Source: Gordonia zhaorongruii
GTDB lineage: Bacteria; Actinomycetota; Actinomycetes; Mycobacteriales; Mycobacteriaceae
Reading direction: 5' to 3'
DNA length: 64,000 bases
Assembly (NCBI RefSeq): GCF_007559005.1
Contig: NZ_CP041763.1
Span: forward strand, 620,001 to 684,000
Position numbers and translations under genes: made by a program. Positions within the stretch are counted from its first letter, which is position 1; each line of letters starts with the position of its first letter. The notes beneath the pieces were generated by a model, which was given only the letters and a program-made list of their open reading frames with translations, was not told the DNA's origin and searched no databases. Shown piece by piece: positions 26,093 through 35,810 of the stretch.

Positions 26093-26914
26093 ATGAGTTC
26101 TGAAACACGCGTGCTCACCGTTCTGGTGACCGGCGCGAGCAGCGGTATCGGTGCAGAGGTGGCGCGGCAGATGGTGGCCGCAGGGCATCGGGTGTACGGG
26201 ACCAGCCGAAATCCGGATACGGTGTCGAGCCCGATTCCGGGCGTCGTCTACGTCGCGCTCGACAATGCCGACTACCGCTCGGCGGAGGCGTGCGCCGAGG
26301 AGGTCGGCGACGTCGACGTGCTCATCAACAATGCGGGCGAGAGCGCGGCGGGGGTCTTCGAGGACACCCCGATGGCGGCAGCCGAGCACCTGTTCCGGGT
26401 GAACGTGTTCGGTCCGATCGCACTCACCAAGGCGGTCCTCCCGGGAATGCGCCGACGACGCGGCGGGACGATCATCATGGTCGGGTCGATGCTGTCGAGC
26501 TTCCCCGTGGCCTTCCGCACCAACTACGCGGCCACCAAATCCGCCCTCAAGGGGTACGCGATGGCACTGCGCCGAGAGGTGGCGCCGTACGGCGTTCGGG
26601 TGGCCACCGTGGAGCCCGGCACCATCGCGACGGGCATCGGCGGACGTCGCACGATCCACATCGCGGACGACTCCGCCTATCGTGACGAGTACGAAACAGT
26701 GGCAGCAGCGACCAGTCGCAATGAAGAGCGCGGCATCTCCGCCCACAAGATGGCGGAGACCATCGTGCAGGCTGCGCTCGCCGACAATCCCAAGCCCCTG
26801 TACGCACGCGGAAATCGCGCACCGATCGTCTTCGCGCTCAGGCGGATCGCACCGCGGCAGATCGTTCTCGACCTGACTGCGCGCGTGCATGGACTGAAGA
26901 AGGTCCGGCCCTGA
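26093..26914 (+). CDS. Short-chain dehydrogenase/reductase
   Basis: 273-residue classical SDR. The cofactor motif TGASSGIG is at the N-terminus, NNAGES marks the NAG motif, and the catalytic Ser (VGSMLSS) and YAATK are present. The extended C-terminus (ARGNRAPIVFALRRIAPRQIV) resembles SDRs acting on lipids or steroids, but no substrate can be assigned. ATG at 26093 follows the hairpin terminator of the preceding gene by 50 nt. Followed 11 nt later by cobF, so possibly co-transcribed by chance of packing. Confidence 0.85.
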   Translation: MSSETRVLTVLVTGASSGIGAEVARQMVAAGHRVYGTSRNPDTVSSPIPGVVYVALDNADYRSAEACAEEVGDVDVLINNAGESAAGVFEDTPMAAAEHLFRVNVFGPIALTKAVLPGMRRRRGGTIIMVGSMLSSFPVAFRTNYAATKSALKGYAMALRREVAPYGVRVATVEPGTIATGIGGRRTIHIADDSAYRDEYETVAAATSRNEERGISAHKMAETIVQAALADNPKPLYARGNRAPIVFALRRIAPRQIVLDLTARVHGLKKVRP

Positions 26915-26925
26915 CGGCGCGGCCG

Positions 26926-27675
26926 GTGCGGCTCCGCGTCATCGGGATCGGTCCCGGCGGGGCGCGACAGATCACCCTCGAAGCCGTCGATGCGATCGCG
27001 GGCACCGACGTCTTCCTGTTCCTGGACAAGGGATCGCGAACCTCGGAACTCACGGCCGTCCGGCAGCAGATGCTCGACGCGCATGCGCGGCCCGGCCACC
27101 AGGTGGTCGCCGTTCCCGACCCGCCGCGCGACCGGGACCCGGCCGACTACGAGGCAGAGGTGCGTCGTTGGCACACCGCACGAGTGGATGCGCTGGACGC
27201 CGCGATCGACGAGTTCCTGCCCGACGGCGGCACTGCCGCCTTCCTCGTGTGGGGCGACCCGGCGCTCTACGATTCGACTCTCCGCATCACCGATCGGCTC
27301 GCCGAGCGTCGGTCCGGCCTGCACGTCGAGGTGATTCCCGGAGTCACGAGTGCGTCCTCGTTGACCGCGGCACACGGGATCGTCGCGCACGGGGTCGGCG
27401 AACCGGTGCTCACCACGACGGGACGACGCCTGGCCACCACTCCGGATGGGGCCGACCTCAACCAGATCGTCATGCTCGATTCGGCTCTCGCGTTCCGCGA
27501 GACCGCCCATCCCGATGACACCGTCTACTGGGGCGCCTACCTCGGTACGGAGCACGAGATCCTGATGAGCGGTCGAGTCGGCGACGTCGCCGAGGAGATC
27601 GCGTCCGCACGCTCGCAGGCGCGCGAACGGCTCGGCTGGATCATGGACATCTACCTGCTTCAGCGTGCGCGGTAG
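26926..27675 (+). CDS. cobF: Precorrin-6A synthase (deacetylating), CobF
   Basis: About 249-residue SAM-dependent tetrapyrrole methyltransferase. The N-terminal RVIGIGPGG is the family glycine loop, AFLVWGDPALYDST is the second SAM motif, and VEVIPGVTSASS is the third. The length and the ending GWIMDIYLLQRAR fit CobF, which methylates precorrin-5 at C-1 and releases acetate on the aerobic cobalamin route. GTG at 26926 is the only plausible start and has a weak ribosome site. No other cob gene lies in the window, so the gene is separated from the rest of the pathway, as in several actinobacteria. Confidence 0.9.
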   Translation: MRLRVIGIGPGGARQITLEAVDAIAGTDVFLFLDKGSRTSELTAVRQQMLDAHARPGHQVVAVPDPPRDRDPADYEAEVRRWHTARVDALDAAIDEFLPDGGTAAFLVWGDPALYDSTLRITDRLAERRSGLHVEVIPGVTSASSLTAAHGIVAHGVGEPVLTTTGRRLATTPDGADLNQIVMLDSALAFRETAHPDDTVYWGAYLGTEHEILMSGRVGDVAEEIASARSQARERLGWIMDIYLLQRAR

Positions 27676-27890
27676 GCAGGTGGTTTCGACTCGCTCCGCT
27701 CGCTCAACCATCGAGGGGTGAGGCGGTAGGCAGGTGGTTTCGACTCGCTCCGCTCGCTCGACCATCGAGGGAGGGTGGCGAGGTGCTGTCTATCTCGGTG
27801 GTTGAGCCGTGTCCGAGGCGTTAGCCGAGGCCGCGTGTCGAAACCAGGTGGGATGTCGACACGCTCCGCTCGCTCGATCAGCGATGGGCG
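27671..27890. repeat. Dispersed palindromic repeat, complex copy 2
   Basis: Two direct copies with 54-bp period (27671-27717 and 27725-27771), each starting GGTAGGCAGGTGGTTTCGAC and carrying CTCGCTCCGCTCGCTC. They are followed by the inverted half (GGTTGAGCC near 27800, GTCGAAACC ending 27845) and a third partial CGCTCCGCTCGCTCGATCA. The element fills the gap between the convergent cobF and phosphatase genes. Confidence 0.85.
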
Positions 27891-27923
27891 GTCTCCGCCT
27901 CATCCATCGAGGGTCGGAGCGTC

Positions 27924-28664
27924 TCACCACGGCGTGCTCAGCGCATCCAGGACATCGTCGGCGATCTCGCTGCGGCAGATGACGAAGTCGGGCATGTAGG
28001 GCTGCGGATTGTTGTAGACGATGGGGCGCCCGTCGAGGCGACTGCAGTGCAGGCCGGCGCCGAGAGCGACGCCGACGGGCGCGCAGTTGTCCCACTCGTA
28101 CTGGCCGCCGGAATGGACGTATGCGTCGGCGTCTCCGCGCACCACCGCCATCGCCTTGGCTCCCGCGGAGCCGATGCGGACCGCGCTCATCCCGAGACGG
28201 TCGGCGACGGCCGCCGAATGATAGGAGTGCCCGTACCGGGACACCGCGAGACGCCCGGTCAGCTCTCCGTCCACGATGTTCCCGTCGTCGCGCCGGAACA
28301 CCTCGCCGTGCGCGGGCAGCGACACCGCCGCGACCTCGGGTGCACCGTCGAGGGTCAACGCCACGTGCACCGCCCAGTCGGCGGTGCCCATCGCGAACTC
28401 GCTCGTCCCGTCGAGGGGATCGATGATCCAGACGCGGTCGGCGCTCGACCGGTCGCCGACGTCCGCAGCCTCCTCCGACAGAATCGCGTCGCCCGGACGG
28501 TGTGCGCGCAGAACGGTGGAGATCCAGGCCTGGGCCAACGCATCGCCCACGTCGCCCACCAGACGGCCGGTCAGCAGGTCCCGGTGCCGGATGCCGACGA
28601 GGATCTCACCCGCGCCCTCGGCGAGATACGCGGCGAGGTCGGCATCAGAGAGGTGCGGGGGCAT
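27924..28664 (-). CDS. cysQ: Inositol-phosphatase-family protein, CysQ-like 3'(2'),5'-bisphosphate nucleotidase
   Basis: 246-residue Mg2+-dependent phosphatase of the IMPase superfamily. The metal ligands are in ILSEEA and WIIDPLDGTSEFA, with the C-terminal metal motif YEWDNCAPVGVALGAG. The EYEWD-type segment and WIIDPLDGT fit CysQ enzymes, which remove 3'-phosphoadenosine phosphate formed in sulfate assimilation; mycobacterial CysQ also acts on fructose-1,6-bisphosphate and inositol-1-phosphate. Single gene, convergent with cobF and divergent from the glycosylase gene. Confidence 0.85.
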   Translation of the reverse strand: MPPHLSDADLAAYLAEGAGEILVGIRHRDLLTGRLVGDVGDALAQAWISTVLRAHRPGDAILSEEAADVGDRSSADRVWIIDPLDGTSEFAMGTADWAVHVALTLDGAPEVAAVSLPAHGEVFRRDDGNIVDGELTGRLAVSRYGHSYHSAAVADRLGMSAVRIGSAGAKAMAVVRGDADAYVHSGGQYEWDNCAPVGVALGAGLHCSRLDGRPIVYNNPQPYMPDFVICRSEIADDVLDALSTPW

Positions 28665-28733
28665 CTACCCACTGAAGCACATCATTCGGCGGACACCCTG
28701 GCCTGGCGCGCTGCATCGGTACAGACTGGTGTC

Positions 28734-29624
28734 ATGCCGGAACTACCCGAAGTCACCGCCATCGCGGTGTACCTCGACTCGGTGATGGCGGGACTGCCGA
28801 TCCGCCGGGTCGACGTGGCGTCGCTGTCGGTGCTGAAGACGGCCGATCCGCCCTACACGGCACTGCCGGGCCGCACGGTGAGCGTCGTCGACCGCATCGG
28901 CAAGTATCTGGTGATCCGGACTGCACCCGGCCCCGACACCTCCGCAGACGAACCCGAGATCGATCTGGTGATCCACCTGTCCAAAGCGGGATGGGTGCGA
29001 TGGAGTTCCGCGCTCTCGCAGACCCCGCCGCGGCCGGGCGGCAAAGGCCCCATCGCCCTGCGCGTGCACTGCGGACTGCCCGGTGAGGGGTTCGATGTCA
29101 CCGAGGCAGGCACGCAGAAACGACTCGCGGCGTGGATCGTCCGCGACCCCGCCGAAGTGGAGCGGATCGCCTCACTCGGTCCGGACGTGCTGGCGCTCTC
29201 CCGCGACGAGTTCGCGGCGATTCTGGCGGGCAAGGGATCCCGTCTCAAGACCTTGCTCACCGATCAACGCGTCATCGCCGGAATCGGGAACGCCTACTCT
29301 GACGAGATCCTCCACACCGCGAAGCTGTCGCCGTTCGCGACCGCCAAGGGGCTCACTCAGGAACAGGTCGACGAGCTCTACCGGGTCAGTCGCTCGGTGC
29401 TTCTCGACGCCGTCGCCCGGCTCGAGACCCGTGAGGTGGCGACGATGAAGTCGGAGAAGCGCACCGGGCTGCAGGTGCATGCGCGGACCGGACTGCCGTG
29501 CCCGGTGTGCGGGGACACCGTGCGCGAGGTGTCGTACAGCGACCGGTCGTTCCAGTACTGCCCGACGTGTCAGACCGGGGGCCGGATCCTCGCCGACCGC
29601 CGGATGTCTCGACTGCTCAAGTAG
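28734..29624 (+). CDS. Fpg/Nei family DNA glycosylase / AP lyase
   Basis: 296 residues. The N-terminus PELPEV supplies the catalytic Pro2 and Glu3. The helix-two-turn-helix is VIAGIGNAYSDEIL, and the C-terminal zinc finger has CPVCGDT ... YCPTCQTGGR. These bifunctional enzymes excise oxidised bases and nick the abasic site. The RTGL segment before the finger and the insert PGPDTSADEPEID are typical of an actinobacterial Fpg/Nei subgroup, so whether it prefers 8-oxoG or oxidised pyrimidines is unclear. The ATG at 28734 was chosen for the obligatory MPELPEV start. Confidence 0.93.
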   Translation: MPELPEVTAIAVYLDSVMAGLPIRRVDVASLSVLKTADPPYTALPGRTVSVVDRIGKYLVIRTAPGPDTSADEPEIDLVIHLSKAGWVRWSSALSQTPPRPGGKGPIALRVHCGLPGEGFDVTEAGTQKRLAAWIVRDPAEVERIASLGPDVLALSRDEFAAILAGKGSRLKTLLTDQRVIAGIGNAYSDEILHTAKLSPFATAKGLTQEQVDELYRVSRSVLLDAVARLETREVATMKSEKRTGLQVHARTGLPCPVCGDTVREVSYSDRSFQYCPTCQTGGRILADRRMSRLLK

Positions 29625-29637
29625 CGGTCGCGACCGC
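29624..29637. terminator. 14-bp perfect palindrome between convergent genes
   Basis: GCGGTCGCGACCGC starts on the last base of the glycosylase stop codon and ends 6 nt before the end of the convergent DUF4185 gene. It may act as a bidirectional terminator. Confidence 0.5.
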
Positions 29638-29642
29638 GGTGG

Positions 29643-30854
29643 TCAGCGGCGCAACGTAGTACGCAGGAGCGCGACGTTGTAGTCGTCCCACCGGCTCGCG
29701 TTGAAGTACAGCTCCGGGCCGGTGCCGCGCAGAGCGGGAGACTCGGGGAGCATCATCGGCGCGTAGAGCTCGAGGCCGGCCGGTGCGATCGTCCGGCCCC
29801 GGGTCCACGGACCCTGTGGGTGATTCGCAGTGCGCATCTTGACGCCGTTCGGGCTGTCGAGCATGACGTACTTGTTCAGGAACGGGCTCCAGGAGACCGA
29901 GAGCTCGGTGACCGGGCCACGCGCGACCGGTGCCGGACGCGCTGCGGGGCCACCCCAACGGGTTCCCGTCCAGTACTGGTAGCGGTCCTGGTTGAGGATG
30001 TCCTGCGGCCGGAAGCGCGCCACGTAGGCGGACCCGAATCGGCCCTGCGGCGTGCCGTACTGGTAGATCCAGCCGGCGTCCGCACCCTGGCCCTTCACGT
30101 AGGCGCCCTGCTGGAACTGGGGATTCGTGTGATGGATCGACGGCCAGCCCGCGGGCAGCGGCACATCGAGTCCGACGTTGGCGCGGATACCGCTCTGCGG
30201 GGTGGACCAGCTGCGGCCGTTGTTGGACGAGACGGCGATCGCCGAGTAGTTGGTGAACCAGCGGCTGGGCGGCCCCCAAGCGCGGACCGACATGTAGTTG
30301 ATGTACTGCTTGCCGTTGATCGAGATGCCCGCAGTCGGGATCTTCGTCTTCTCGATGCCGCTGAAGCCGACGGCGTTGAACATCTCACCCGCGAAACCGT
30401 TGCGGTTCAGCTTCAGTCCGTTCGACAGGTTGCCGTCGTTGGAGCGCAGCAGCACGTTGCTCCGCCACTGCTGCCCCTGATGCAGGCAGTTACCGAAAGT
30501 GTCGCCGAACGCGAGGAGCGTCTGTCCGCGACCGTTGTCCCAGGCGACGCCGACGTCGGTACCGGAGATGCCGAACCGGCTGAATGTCTTGTTCGGGCTG
30601 CGCGGACCGGTGACCCACCGCACGGTCTTGGTGGTGCCGTTGTCGAACTTGGGGAGCGCCTCCTGCGGTCCGACCGGCGACCCGCCGCGGGGGAGGGGCA
30701 GGCGATTGATCAGCGGGATGTTCACGCCGGTGCCGCTGTTGCTGCAGGCGCGTGCATGCGCGACGGTCGACGTCGATCCGACGGTGAGTGCTCCGGCGGC
30801 CAGCGCCGCGCTCAGAGCTACGGTCGTCAGGCTTCGGGTGAGACGTGATCGCAT
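29643..30854 (-). CDS. Secreted DUF4185 protein
   Basis: 403 residues with a Sec signal peptide (MRSRLTRSLTTVALSAAL ..., probable cleavage after AHA at about residue 34). The mature part fits DUF4185: GISGTDVGVAWDNGRGQTLLAFGDTFG, AVSSNNGRSW, and LYAPMMLPE near the end, suggestive of a beta-propeller with Asp-box-like turns. The family is abundant in mycolic-acid actinobacteria; its function is not known to me, although relatives of glycosidases share the fold. No catalytic residues can be named. Single gene with a 144-bp upstream region. Confidence 0.82.
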   Translation of the reverse strand: MRSRLTRSLTTVALSAALAAGALTVGSTSTVAHARACSNSGTGVNIPLINRLPLPRGGSPVGPQEALPKFDNGTTKTVRWVTGPRSPNKTFSRFGISGTDVGVAWDNGRGQTLLAFGDTFGNCLHQGQQWRSNVLLRSNDGNLSNGLKLNRNGFAGEMFNAVGFSGIEKTKIPTAGISINGKQYINYMSVRAWGPPSRWFTNYSAIAVSSNNGRSWSTPQSGIRANVGLDVPLPAGWPSIHHTNPQFQQGAYVKGQGADAGWIYQYGTPQGRFGSAYVARFRPQDILNQDRYQYWTGTRWGGPAARPAPVARGPVTELSVSWSPFLNKYVMLDSPNGVKMRTANHPQGPWTRGRTIAPAGLELYAPMMLPESPALRGTGPELYFNASRWDDYNVALLRTTLRR

Positions 30855-30998
30855 CGTGACATCCTGTTACTGGTGGTGCTGAACGTGTTCTATGGACAGT
30901 TGTACAACCTAAGTCGGCTGATTGAGTGACGTATCGGCGTAGTGAGGGTCACAATAGAGCATCGGCCCGCGTGGCCGACACACGGTACGTTCGTCGGT

Positions 30999-31739
30999 AT
31001 GACACGCGAGAACATCGTCATCACCGGCGCGAGCTCGGGCCTCGGAGCGGGCATGGCCCGTGAGTTCGCGGCCCGGGGCCACGGTCTGGGCCTGGCGGCC
31101 CGGCGACTGGACCGCCTCGAAGCGCTCGCGACCGAACTGCGGGCAGGCGCCGGCCGAGTCGCCGTCGCCCGCCTCGACGTCACCGACACCGACGCGGTCG
31201 CAAAGGCTTTCGACGGACTCGGCGAAGAGCTCGGCGGCATCGACCGGGTGATCGTCAACGCCGGTCTCGGCAAAGGTGCCCCGATCGGCACCGGCAACGC
31301 GGCCGCCAATATCGAGACCATGCAGACGAACGTCGTGGGCGCGCTAGCGCAGATCGAAGCGGCGATGACGATCTTCCGAGCCCAGAACAGCGGGCACCTC
31401 GTGCTGGTCAGTTCGATGAGCGCTGTGCGTGGGCTGCCGAAGGCCCAAGCCGCGTACTCGGCGTCCAAAGCGGCGCTGGCGACCCTGGGGCAGGGACTCC
31501 AGGCCGAGCTGGCCGGCTCGCCGATCAAGGTCACCGTTCTGCTCCCGGGTTATATCGAGACCGACATCAACCGGGGCGTGAAGACGTCGATGATGACCGA
31601 CCTGGACTCCGGAGTGGCCTCCATGGTGAAGGCGATCGAGTCCGAGGCTCCGCGCGCCGCCGTCCCCGGGTGGCCGTGGACGCCGATCTCGTGGGCGCTC
31701 CGGTACCTGCCGGATTCGCTCAGCGCGCGCCTGATCTGA
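30999..31739 (+). CDS. Short-chain dehydrogenase/reductase
   Basis: 246 residues. TGASSGLG cofactor loop, NAGLG, catalytic Ser in VSSMSAVRG and YSASK. The C-terminus (WPWTPISWALRYLPDSLSARLI) resembles a subgroup of SDRs common in mycobacteria whose substrates are unassigned. The start ATG has no clear ribosome site and may be leaderless. Precedes pgi by 43 nt. Confidence 0.88.
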   Translation: MTRENIVITGASSGLGAGMAREFAARGHGLGLAARRLDRLEALATELRAGAGRVAVARLDVTDTDAVAKAFDGLGEELGGIDRVIVNAGLGKGAPIGTGNAAANIETMQTNVVGALAQIEAAMTIFRAQNSGHLVLVSSMSAVRGLPKAQAAYSASKAALATLGQGLQAELAGSPIKVTVLLPGYIETDINRGVKTSMMTDLDSGVASMVKAIESEAPRAAVPGWPWTPISWALRYLPDSLSARLI

Positions 31740-31782
31740 ACCGCCCGACGCGAATCGCACTGCGACCGCATAAGGTTGAGGA

Positions 31783-33489
31783 ATGCTGGGCGGCCTCAAC
31801 GGACAACTGGACACCGGTGATGACTTCGACATCACCGCGACGGTGTCGTGGCAAGCGCTCGCTGCACATCAGCAGCACGTGTTCGCGATGCACATGCGCG
31901 AACTGTTCGCGCTGGATTCCCAGCGCGGTGAGAACTTGGTGGTCGACGTCGCCGACCTGCACATCGACTACTCCAAGCACCTCATCACCGATGAGACGAT
32001 CGAACTTCTGGCCAGCCTCGCCCGCGAAGCCGGGTTGGAGGAAGCCCGCGACCGCCTGCTCGCGGGAGCGCATCTGAACACCTCCGAGGACCGTGCCGCA
32101 CTGCACACCGCACTGCGTCTGCCGCGCGACGCCCAACTGGTCGTCGACGGGCAGGACGTGGTCGCCGACGTGCATGCGGTTCTCGACGCGATGGGCGACT
32201 TCACCGATCGCGTCCGCAGCGGCGAATGGGTCGGGCACACCGGTGAGCGCATCCGGCACGTCATCAACATCGGCATCGGCGGCAGCGACCTCGGTCCGGC
32301 GATGGGGTACCAGGCGCTCCGTGCGTACCGGAAGCCCGATATCACCTGCCATTTCGTCTCGAACATCGATCCGGACGACGTGATCAAGACGCTCGACGGC
32401 CTCGATCCGGCGACGACGCTCGTCATCGTCGCGTCCAAGACATTCACCACGCTCGAGACGATCACCAACGCGGTCGCGGTCCGACGCTGGCTGCTGTCCG
32501 GGCTGGGAGAGGCCGAGGGATCAACCGGTGCGAACGAGGCCGTCGCCAAGCATTTCGTCGCGGTCAGCACGAACACCGAAGAAGTCGAGAAATTCGGCAT
32601 CGACCCCGCCAACATGTTCGGGTTCTGGAACTGGGTGGGCGGCCGCTACTCGGTGGACGCAGCGATCGGGCTCTCCCTGATGGTCGCGATCGGCCGCGAG
32701 CAGTTCGCGGAGTTCCTGGCGGGCTTCCACTCCGTCGACGAGCACTTCCGCACGCAGCCGATCGAGCGGAACGCGCCGATGCTCCTCGGGTTGATCGGGC
32801 TCTGGTACTCGAACTTCTGGCAGGCGTCGTCTCAGGTCGTGCTGCCGTATGCGAACGACCTGGCACGGTTCCCCGCATACCTGCAGCAGCTGACGATGGA
32901 ATCGAACGGGAAGTCGGTGACCGCGACCGGACGCGCGGTGACCGCCCCGACCGGATCGGTCTACTGGGGCGAGCCGGGCACCAACGGTCAGCACGCCTTC
33001 TATCAATTGCTGCACCAGGGGACCTGGCTGGTACCCGCGGACTTCATCGGTTTCGCGAACCCGACCGACGACCTGTCGACCGCGGACGGCAGATCGATGC
33101 ACGACATGCTGATGAGCAACTTCTTCGCGCAGACCGAGGTGCTGGCCTTCGGTAAGACGGCCGACGACATCGCCGCAGAAGGCGTCCCGGCCGCCACTGT
33201 CCCGCACAAGGTGATGCCGGGGAACCGGCCCTCGACGTCGATCCTGGCGCCGCGACTCACACCGTCGGTCCTGGGGCAGTTGATCGCACTCTACGAGCAC
33301 CAGGTGTTCGTGAAGGCGACGATCTGGGGCATCAACCCGTTCGATCAGTGGGGTGTGGAACTCGGAAAGTCCGAGGCCGGAAAACTGGTGGACGTGATCT
33401 CGCAGGACGAGTCGCCCGCCCGGCAATCCGATTCGTCGACCGACTCACTCGTCCGGTGGTACCGCGGCGAGCGGGGACGCGCCCGCTGA
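31783..33489 (+). CDS. pgi: Glucose-6-phosphate isomerase
   Basis: 568 residues, slightly longer than the roughly 550 of mycobacterial Pgi. Signature regions are [52 protein letters not shown] and [10 protein letters not shown], containing the sugar-phosphate-binding Ser/Thr and the catalytic Glu. Interconverts glucose-6-phosphate and fructose-6-phosphate in the cytoplasm. Lies next to chorismate mutase and uvrD1, as in M. tuberculosis. Confidence 0.97.
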   Translation: MLGGLNGQLDTGDDFDITATVSWQALAAHQQHVFAMHMRELFALDSQRGENLVVDVADLHIDYSKHLITDETIELLASLAREAGLEEARDRLLAGAHLNTSEDRAALHTALRLPRDAQLVVDGQDVVADVHAVLDAMGDFTDRVRSGEWVGHTGERIRHVINIGIGGSDLGPAMGYQALRAYRKPDITCHFVSNIDPDDVIKTLDGLDPATTLVIVASKTFTTLETITNAVAVRRWLLSGLGEAEGSTGANEAVAKHFVAVSTNTEEVEKFGIDPANMFGFWNWVGGRYSVDAAIGLSLMVAIGREQFAEFLAGFHSVDEHFRTQPIERNAPMLLGLIGLWYSNFWQASSQVVLPYANDLARFPAYLQQLTMESNGKSVTATGRAVTAPTGSVYWGEPGTNGQHAFYQLLHQGTWLVPADFIGFANPTDDLSTADGRSMHDMLMSNFFAQTEVLAFGKTADDIAAEGVPAATVPHKVMPGNRPSTSILAPRLTPSVLGQLIALYEHQVFVKATIWGINPFDQWGVELGKSEAGKLVDVISQDESPARQSDSSTDSLVRWYRGERGRAR

Positions 33490-33527
33490 ACCGGTCGCCG
33501 AGCGTCGACCCTCTCCGAGCGCAGACG

Positions 33528-33863
33528 TCAGCGGCCGAGGGGGCCGCGGCCGAGGCGCAGCAGCAGCATCGCGAGTGTGTGACCCTCGGAGCCGAGAGCC
33601 GAGAACCGGTCCAGGACCTTCACCTCGCGGCTGTGGACCAGACGGGGGCCGCCGGTCGCCATTCGGTGTGCGCCGATCTTCTTCGACACCGCGCTCCGCC
33701 GTTGGATCGCGGCGAGGATGAGGGCGTCCATGCGGTCGATCTCCAGGCGCAGCGAATCGATGTCGTCCGGCAGGTCGGCGACGTCGGAACTGAGGTCGTC
33801 GGACGCGCGACCGTGGTCCGCAGGGTCGGTTGGCTCACTCACTCCACCGATCTTGCCACGCAT
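33528..33863 (-). CDS. AroQ-type chorismate mutase (Rv0948c-like)
   Basis: About 111 residues if started at ATG 33863. The helix core LRLEIDRMDALILAAIQRRSAVSKKIG and the tail VHSREVKVLDRFSALG ... LLLRLGRGPLGR closely resemble Rv0948c, the cytosolic AroQ-delta mutase of M. tuberculosis, which converts chorismate to prephenate and is activated by DAHP synthase through its C-terminal LGRGRLGH-like tail. The longer frame to 33971 includes unrelated sequence. GTG 33842 is an alternative start with a better match to the length of relatives. Converges with pgi. Confidence 0.88.
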   Translation of the reverse strand: MRGKIGGVSEPTDPADHGRASDDLSSDVADLPDDIDSLRLEIDRMDALILAAIQRRSAVSKKIGAHRMATGGPRLVHSREVKVLDRFSALGSEGHTLAMLLLRLGRGPLGR

Positions 33864-33927
33864 GCCCCCGACGGGGTCGGCGGAGTGGCAGTCACACGTG
33901 CGCGACGGCGTGCGGGACAATGCAGGA

Positions 33928-35751
33928 ATGTTCCAGGCACGAAGAATCACGGCCTTCGCCGTTGCGCTCATCGTGGCGCAACTGATCGTGCGGACTTGGC
34001 TGGTCGCACGCGGACACTTCTATTGGGACGACCTGATCCTGATCAGCAGGGCATCGTCGCATCCGATTCTGAGCTGGGAGTTCCTCGGACACAGTCATGA
34101 CGGGCACTTCATGCCCGCAGCGTTCGGCGTCGCCGGACTGTCCACGCTGATCGCGCCGGTCCAATGGTGGCTGCCTGCGATCACGCTCGTGGTGCTGCAG
34201 GCGGTGGCGTCGATCGCCGTGTGGCGGATGATCAAGATCATCGCGCCCGGCGGCCGCGGCGGTGCACTGGCCGCGCTGGCGTTCTACCTCTTCGTCCCGA
34301 TGACCCTCACCGCCTTCGTGTGGTGGGCCGCCGGCCTCAACACCCTGCCGTTGCAGGCAGCGATGGCCTACATCGTCGGGAGCGCGGTGCGGTTGGTCCG
34401 GGACCGGGCGGAAGGCAAGGAGCGCAGCCGTCTGATCGTCTGCTCGGTGATCGCGTTCGTCGTCGCGCTCGCCTTCTTCGAGAAATCGTTGATGATCCTG
34501 CCCGTCGCCTTCGTCGCCGCGCTGCTCGCCGTCCGCGCTTCAGCGAAGCACAGCGCCGATCCGGGGGATTACCGCACGTCGGCGCTGTCGGTCACCTTCC
34601 TTCGGGCCCGCTCGCTGTGGGCCGCACTCGGCGTGTTGTTCGCCGCCTGGTCGGTGCTGTTCCTGTCGACGACCACGGCGACCGACGGGGAGCACTCGGT
34701 CTCCCAGACCGCCAGACTCGTGTGGCGCAGCGTGAACAATGCGATCGTCCCGTCGTTCGCGGGTGGCCCGTGGGACTGGGAACGGTGGATCCCATCGCCG
34801 CCGATGGGCTTCGCGCCGATCTGGATGATCGGCATCGGCTGGCTGGTTCTGGCCGGCCTGGTGATCGCCACCATGCGGGCCAAGCGAGGCATCGGGATCA
34901 TCTGGTTCTGCGCCGGTCTGTACGCGGTCGGTGCGCAGATTCCGGTGATGTGGACCCGGTCGAGCGAGAACACTGCGCTCGAACTCGCGCAGACCCTCCG
35001 CTACCTGCCGGATACCGCGTTGGTGTTCACCATCGCGTTCGCGTTGATCGTGGCGTCGCAGAGCAGTTCCGGTAGTCATTCGGCGACCGCCGAGCCGGAT
35101 CGTCGACCGGCGATCGTGGGCACGGTCGGTGCGGTCGTTCTCGCGGTGTCGGCGATGATCGCCACGACTACCTTTGCCGAGTCGTGGCGGTCGGATGGAA
35201 CTGCCGAGTATCTGTCGAACGCGAAGCAGTCGCTGCGGGAGAACTCCGATCGGGTCATGTTCGATCAGGAGGTACCGCTCGAGGTGCTGCTTCCGGTCGC
35301 ATACCCGAACAACCTGATCAGTCATGTGTTCGGCCGGCTGTCCGAGCGGCCCGACTTCGGGACGCACACCGACCGCCTCGTCGTTCTCGACCCGAACGGC
35401 CAGGCGGTGCCGGGCGGGGTGACCCGGGCACGAACGATCTCTGAGAGTTCGGGATCGTGCAAGCGCCCGGGTATCCGGGGACCCGAGCGCCTCGATCTGG
35501 ACGGACCGCTCATCGACGTCCAGTGGACGATTCAACTCAGCTACTGCGCAGACCGGGACGGCGAGATCGAGCTGAGGCTCGACGGTGGCGAGCCGCTGCG
35601 GGTGCCGGTCAAGTCGGGCCTGCAGTTCCTGTACGCACAGCTCCACGGTGCCGGCGACGCACTCCAGATCCGTCCGGTGACGCCGGGACTGCGTCTGCAC
35701 ACCGGCGAGGGGCGCGTCGGCCGTCCCGTCATGGCGGGCCTCGCGCCCTGA
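33928..35751 (+). CDS. Large polytopic membrane protein, possible GT-C-type glycosyltransferase
   Basis: 607 residues with about 10-11 predicted membrane segments in the first 400 residues and a soluble C-terminal part (about 425-607). After the first segment comes RGHFYWDDLILISR; an acidic pair in the first external loop is typical of GT-C enzymes that use polyprenyl-phosphate sugars. That is suggestive only. The AGGA adjacent to the ATG is too close to act as a ribosome site; GTG 33910 is an alternative start. Lies between chorismate mutase (divergent) and uvrD1, 59 nt before the latter. Confidence 0.7.
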   Translation: MFQARRITAFAVALIVAQLIVRTWLVARGHFYWDDLILISRASSHPILSWEFLGHSHDGHFMPAAFGVAGLSTLIAPVQWWLPAITLVVLQAVASIAVWRMIKIIAPGGRGGALAALAFYLFVPMTLTAFVWWAAGLNTLPLQAAMAYIVGSAVRLVRDRAEGKERSRLIVCSVIAFVVALAFFEKSLMILPVAFVAALLAVRASAKHSADPGDYRTSALSVTFLRARSLWAALGVLFAAWSVLFLSTTTATDGEHSVSQTARLVWRSVNNAIVPSFAGGPWDWERWIPSPPMGFAPIWMIGIGWLVLAGLVIATMRAKRGIGIIWFCAGLYAVGAQIPVMWTRSSENTALELAQTLRYLPDTALVFTIAFALIVASQSSSGSHSATAEPDRRPAIVGTVGAVVLAVSAMIATTTFAESWRSDGTAEYLSNAKQSLRENSDRVMFDQEVPLEVLLPVAYPNNLISHVFGRLSERPDFGTHTDRLVVLDPNGQAVPGGVTRARTISESSGSCKRPGIRGPERLDLDGPLIDVQWTIQLSYCADRDGEIELRLDGGEPLRVPVKSGLQFLYAQLHGAGDALQIRPVTPGLRLHTGEGRVGRPVMAGLAP

Positions 35752-35810
35752 GGTGCGCCCGCCTTCCCGCGGGTCGGGCTGTCGGTGGCCGCGGGTAGCC
35801 TGACAAGGCG

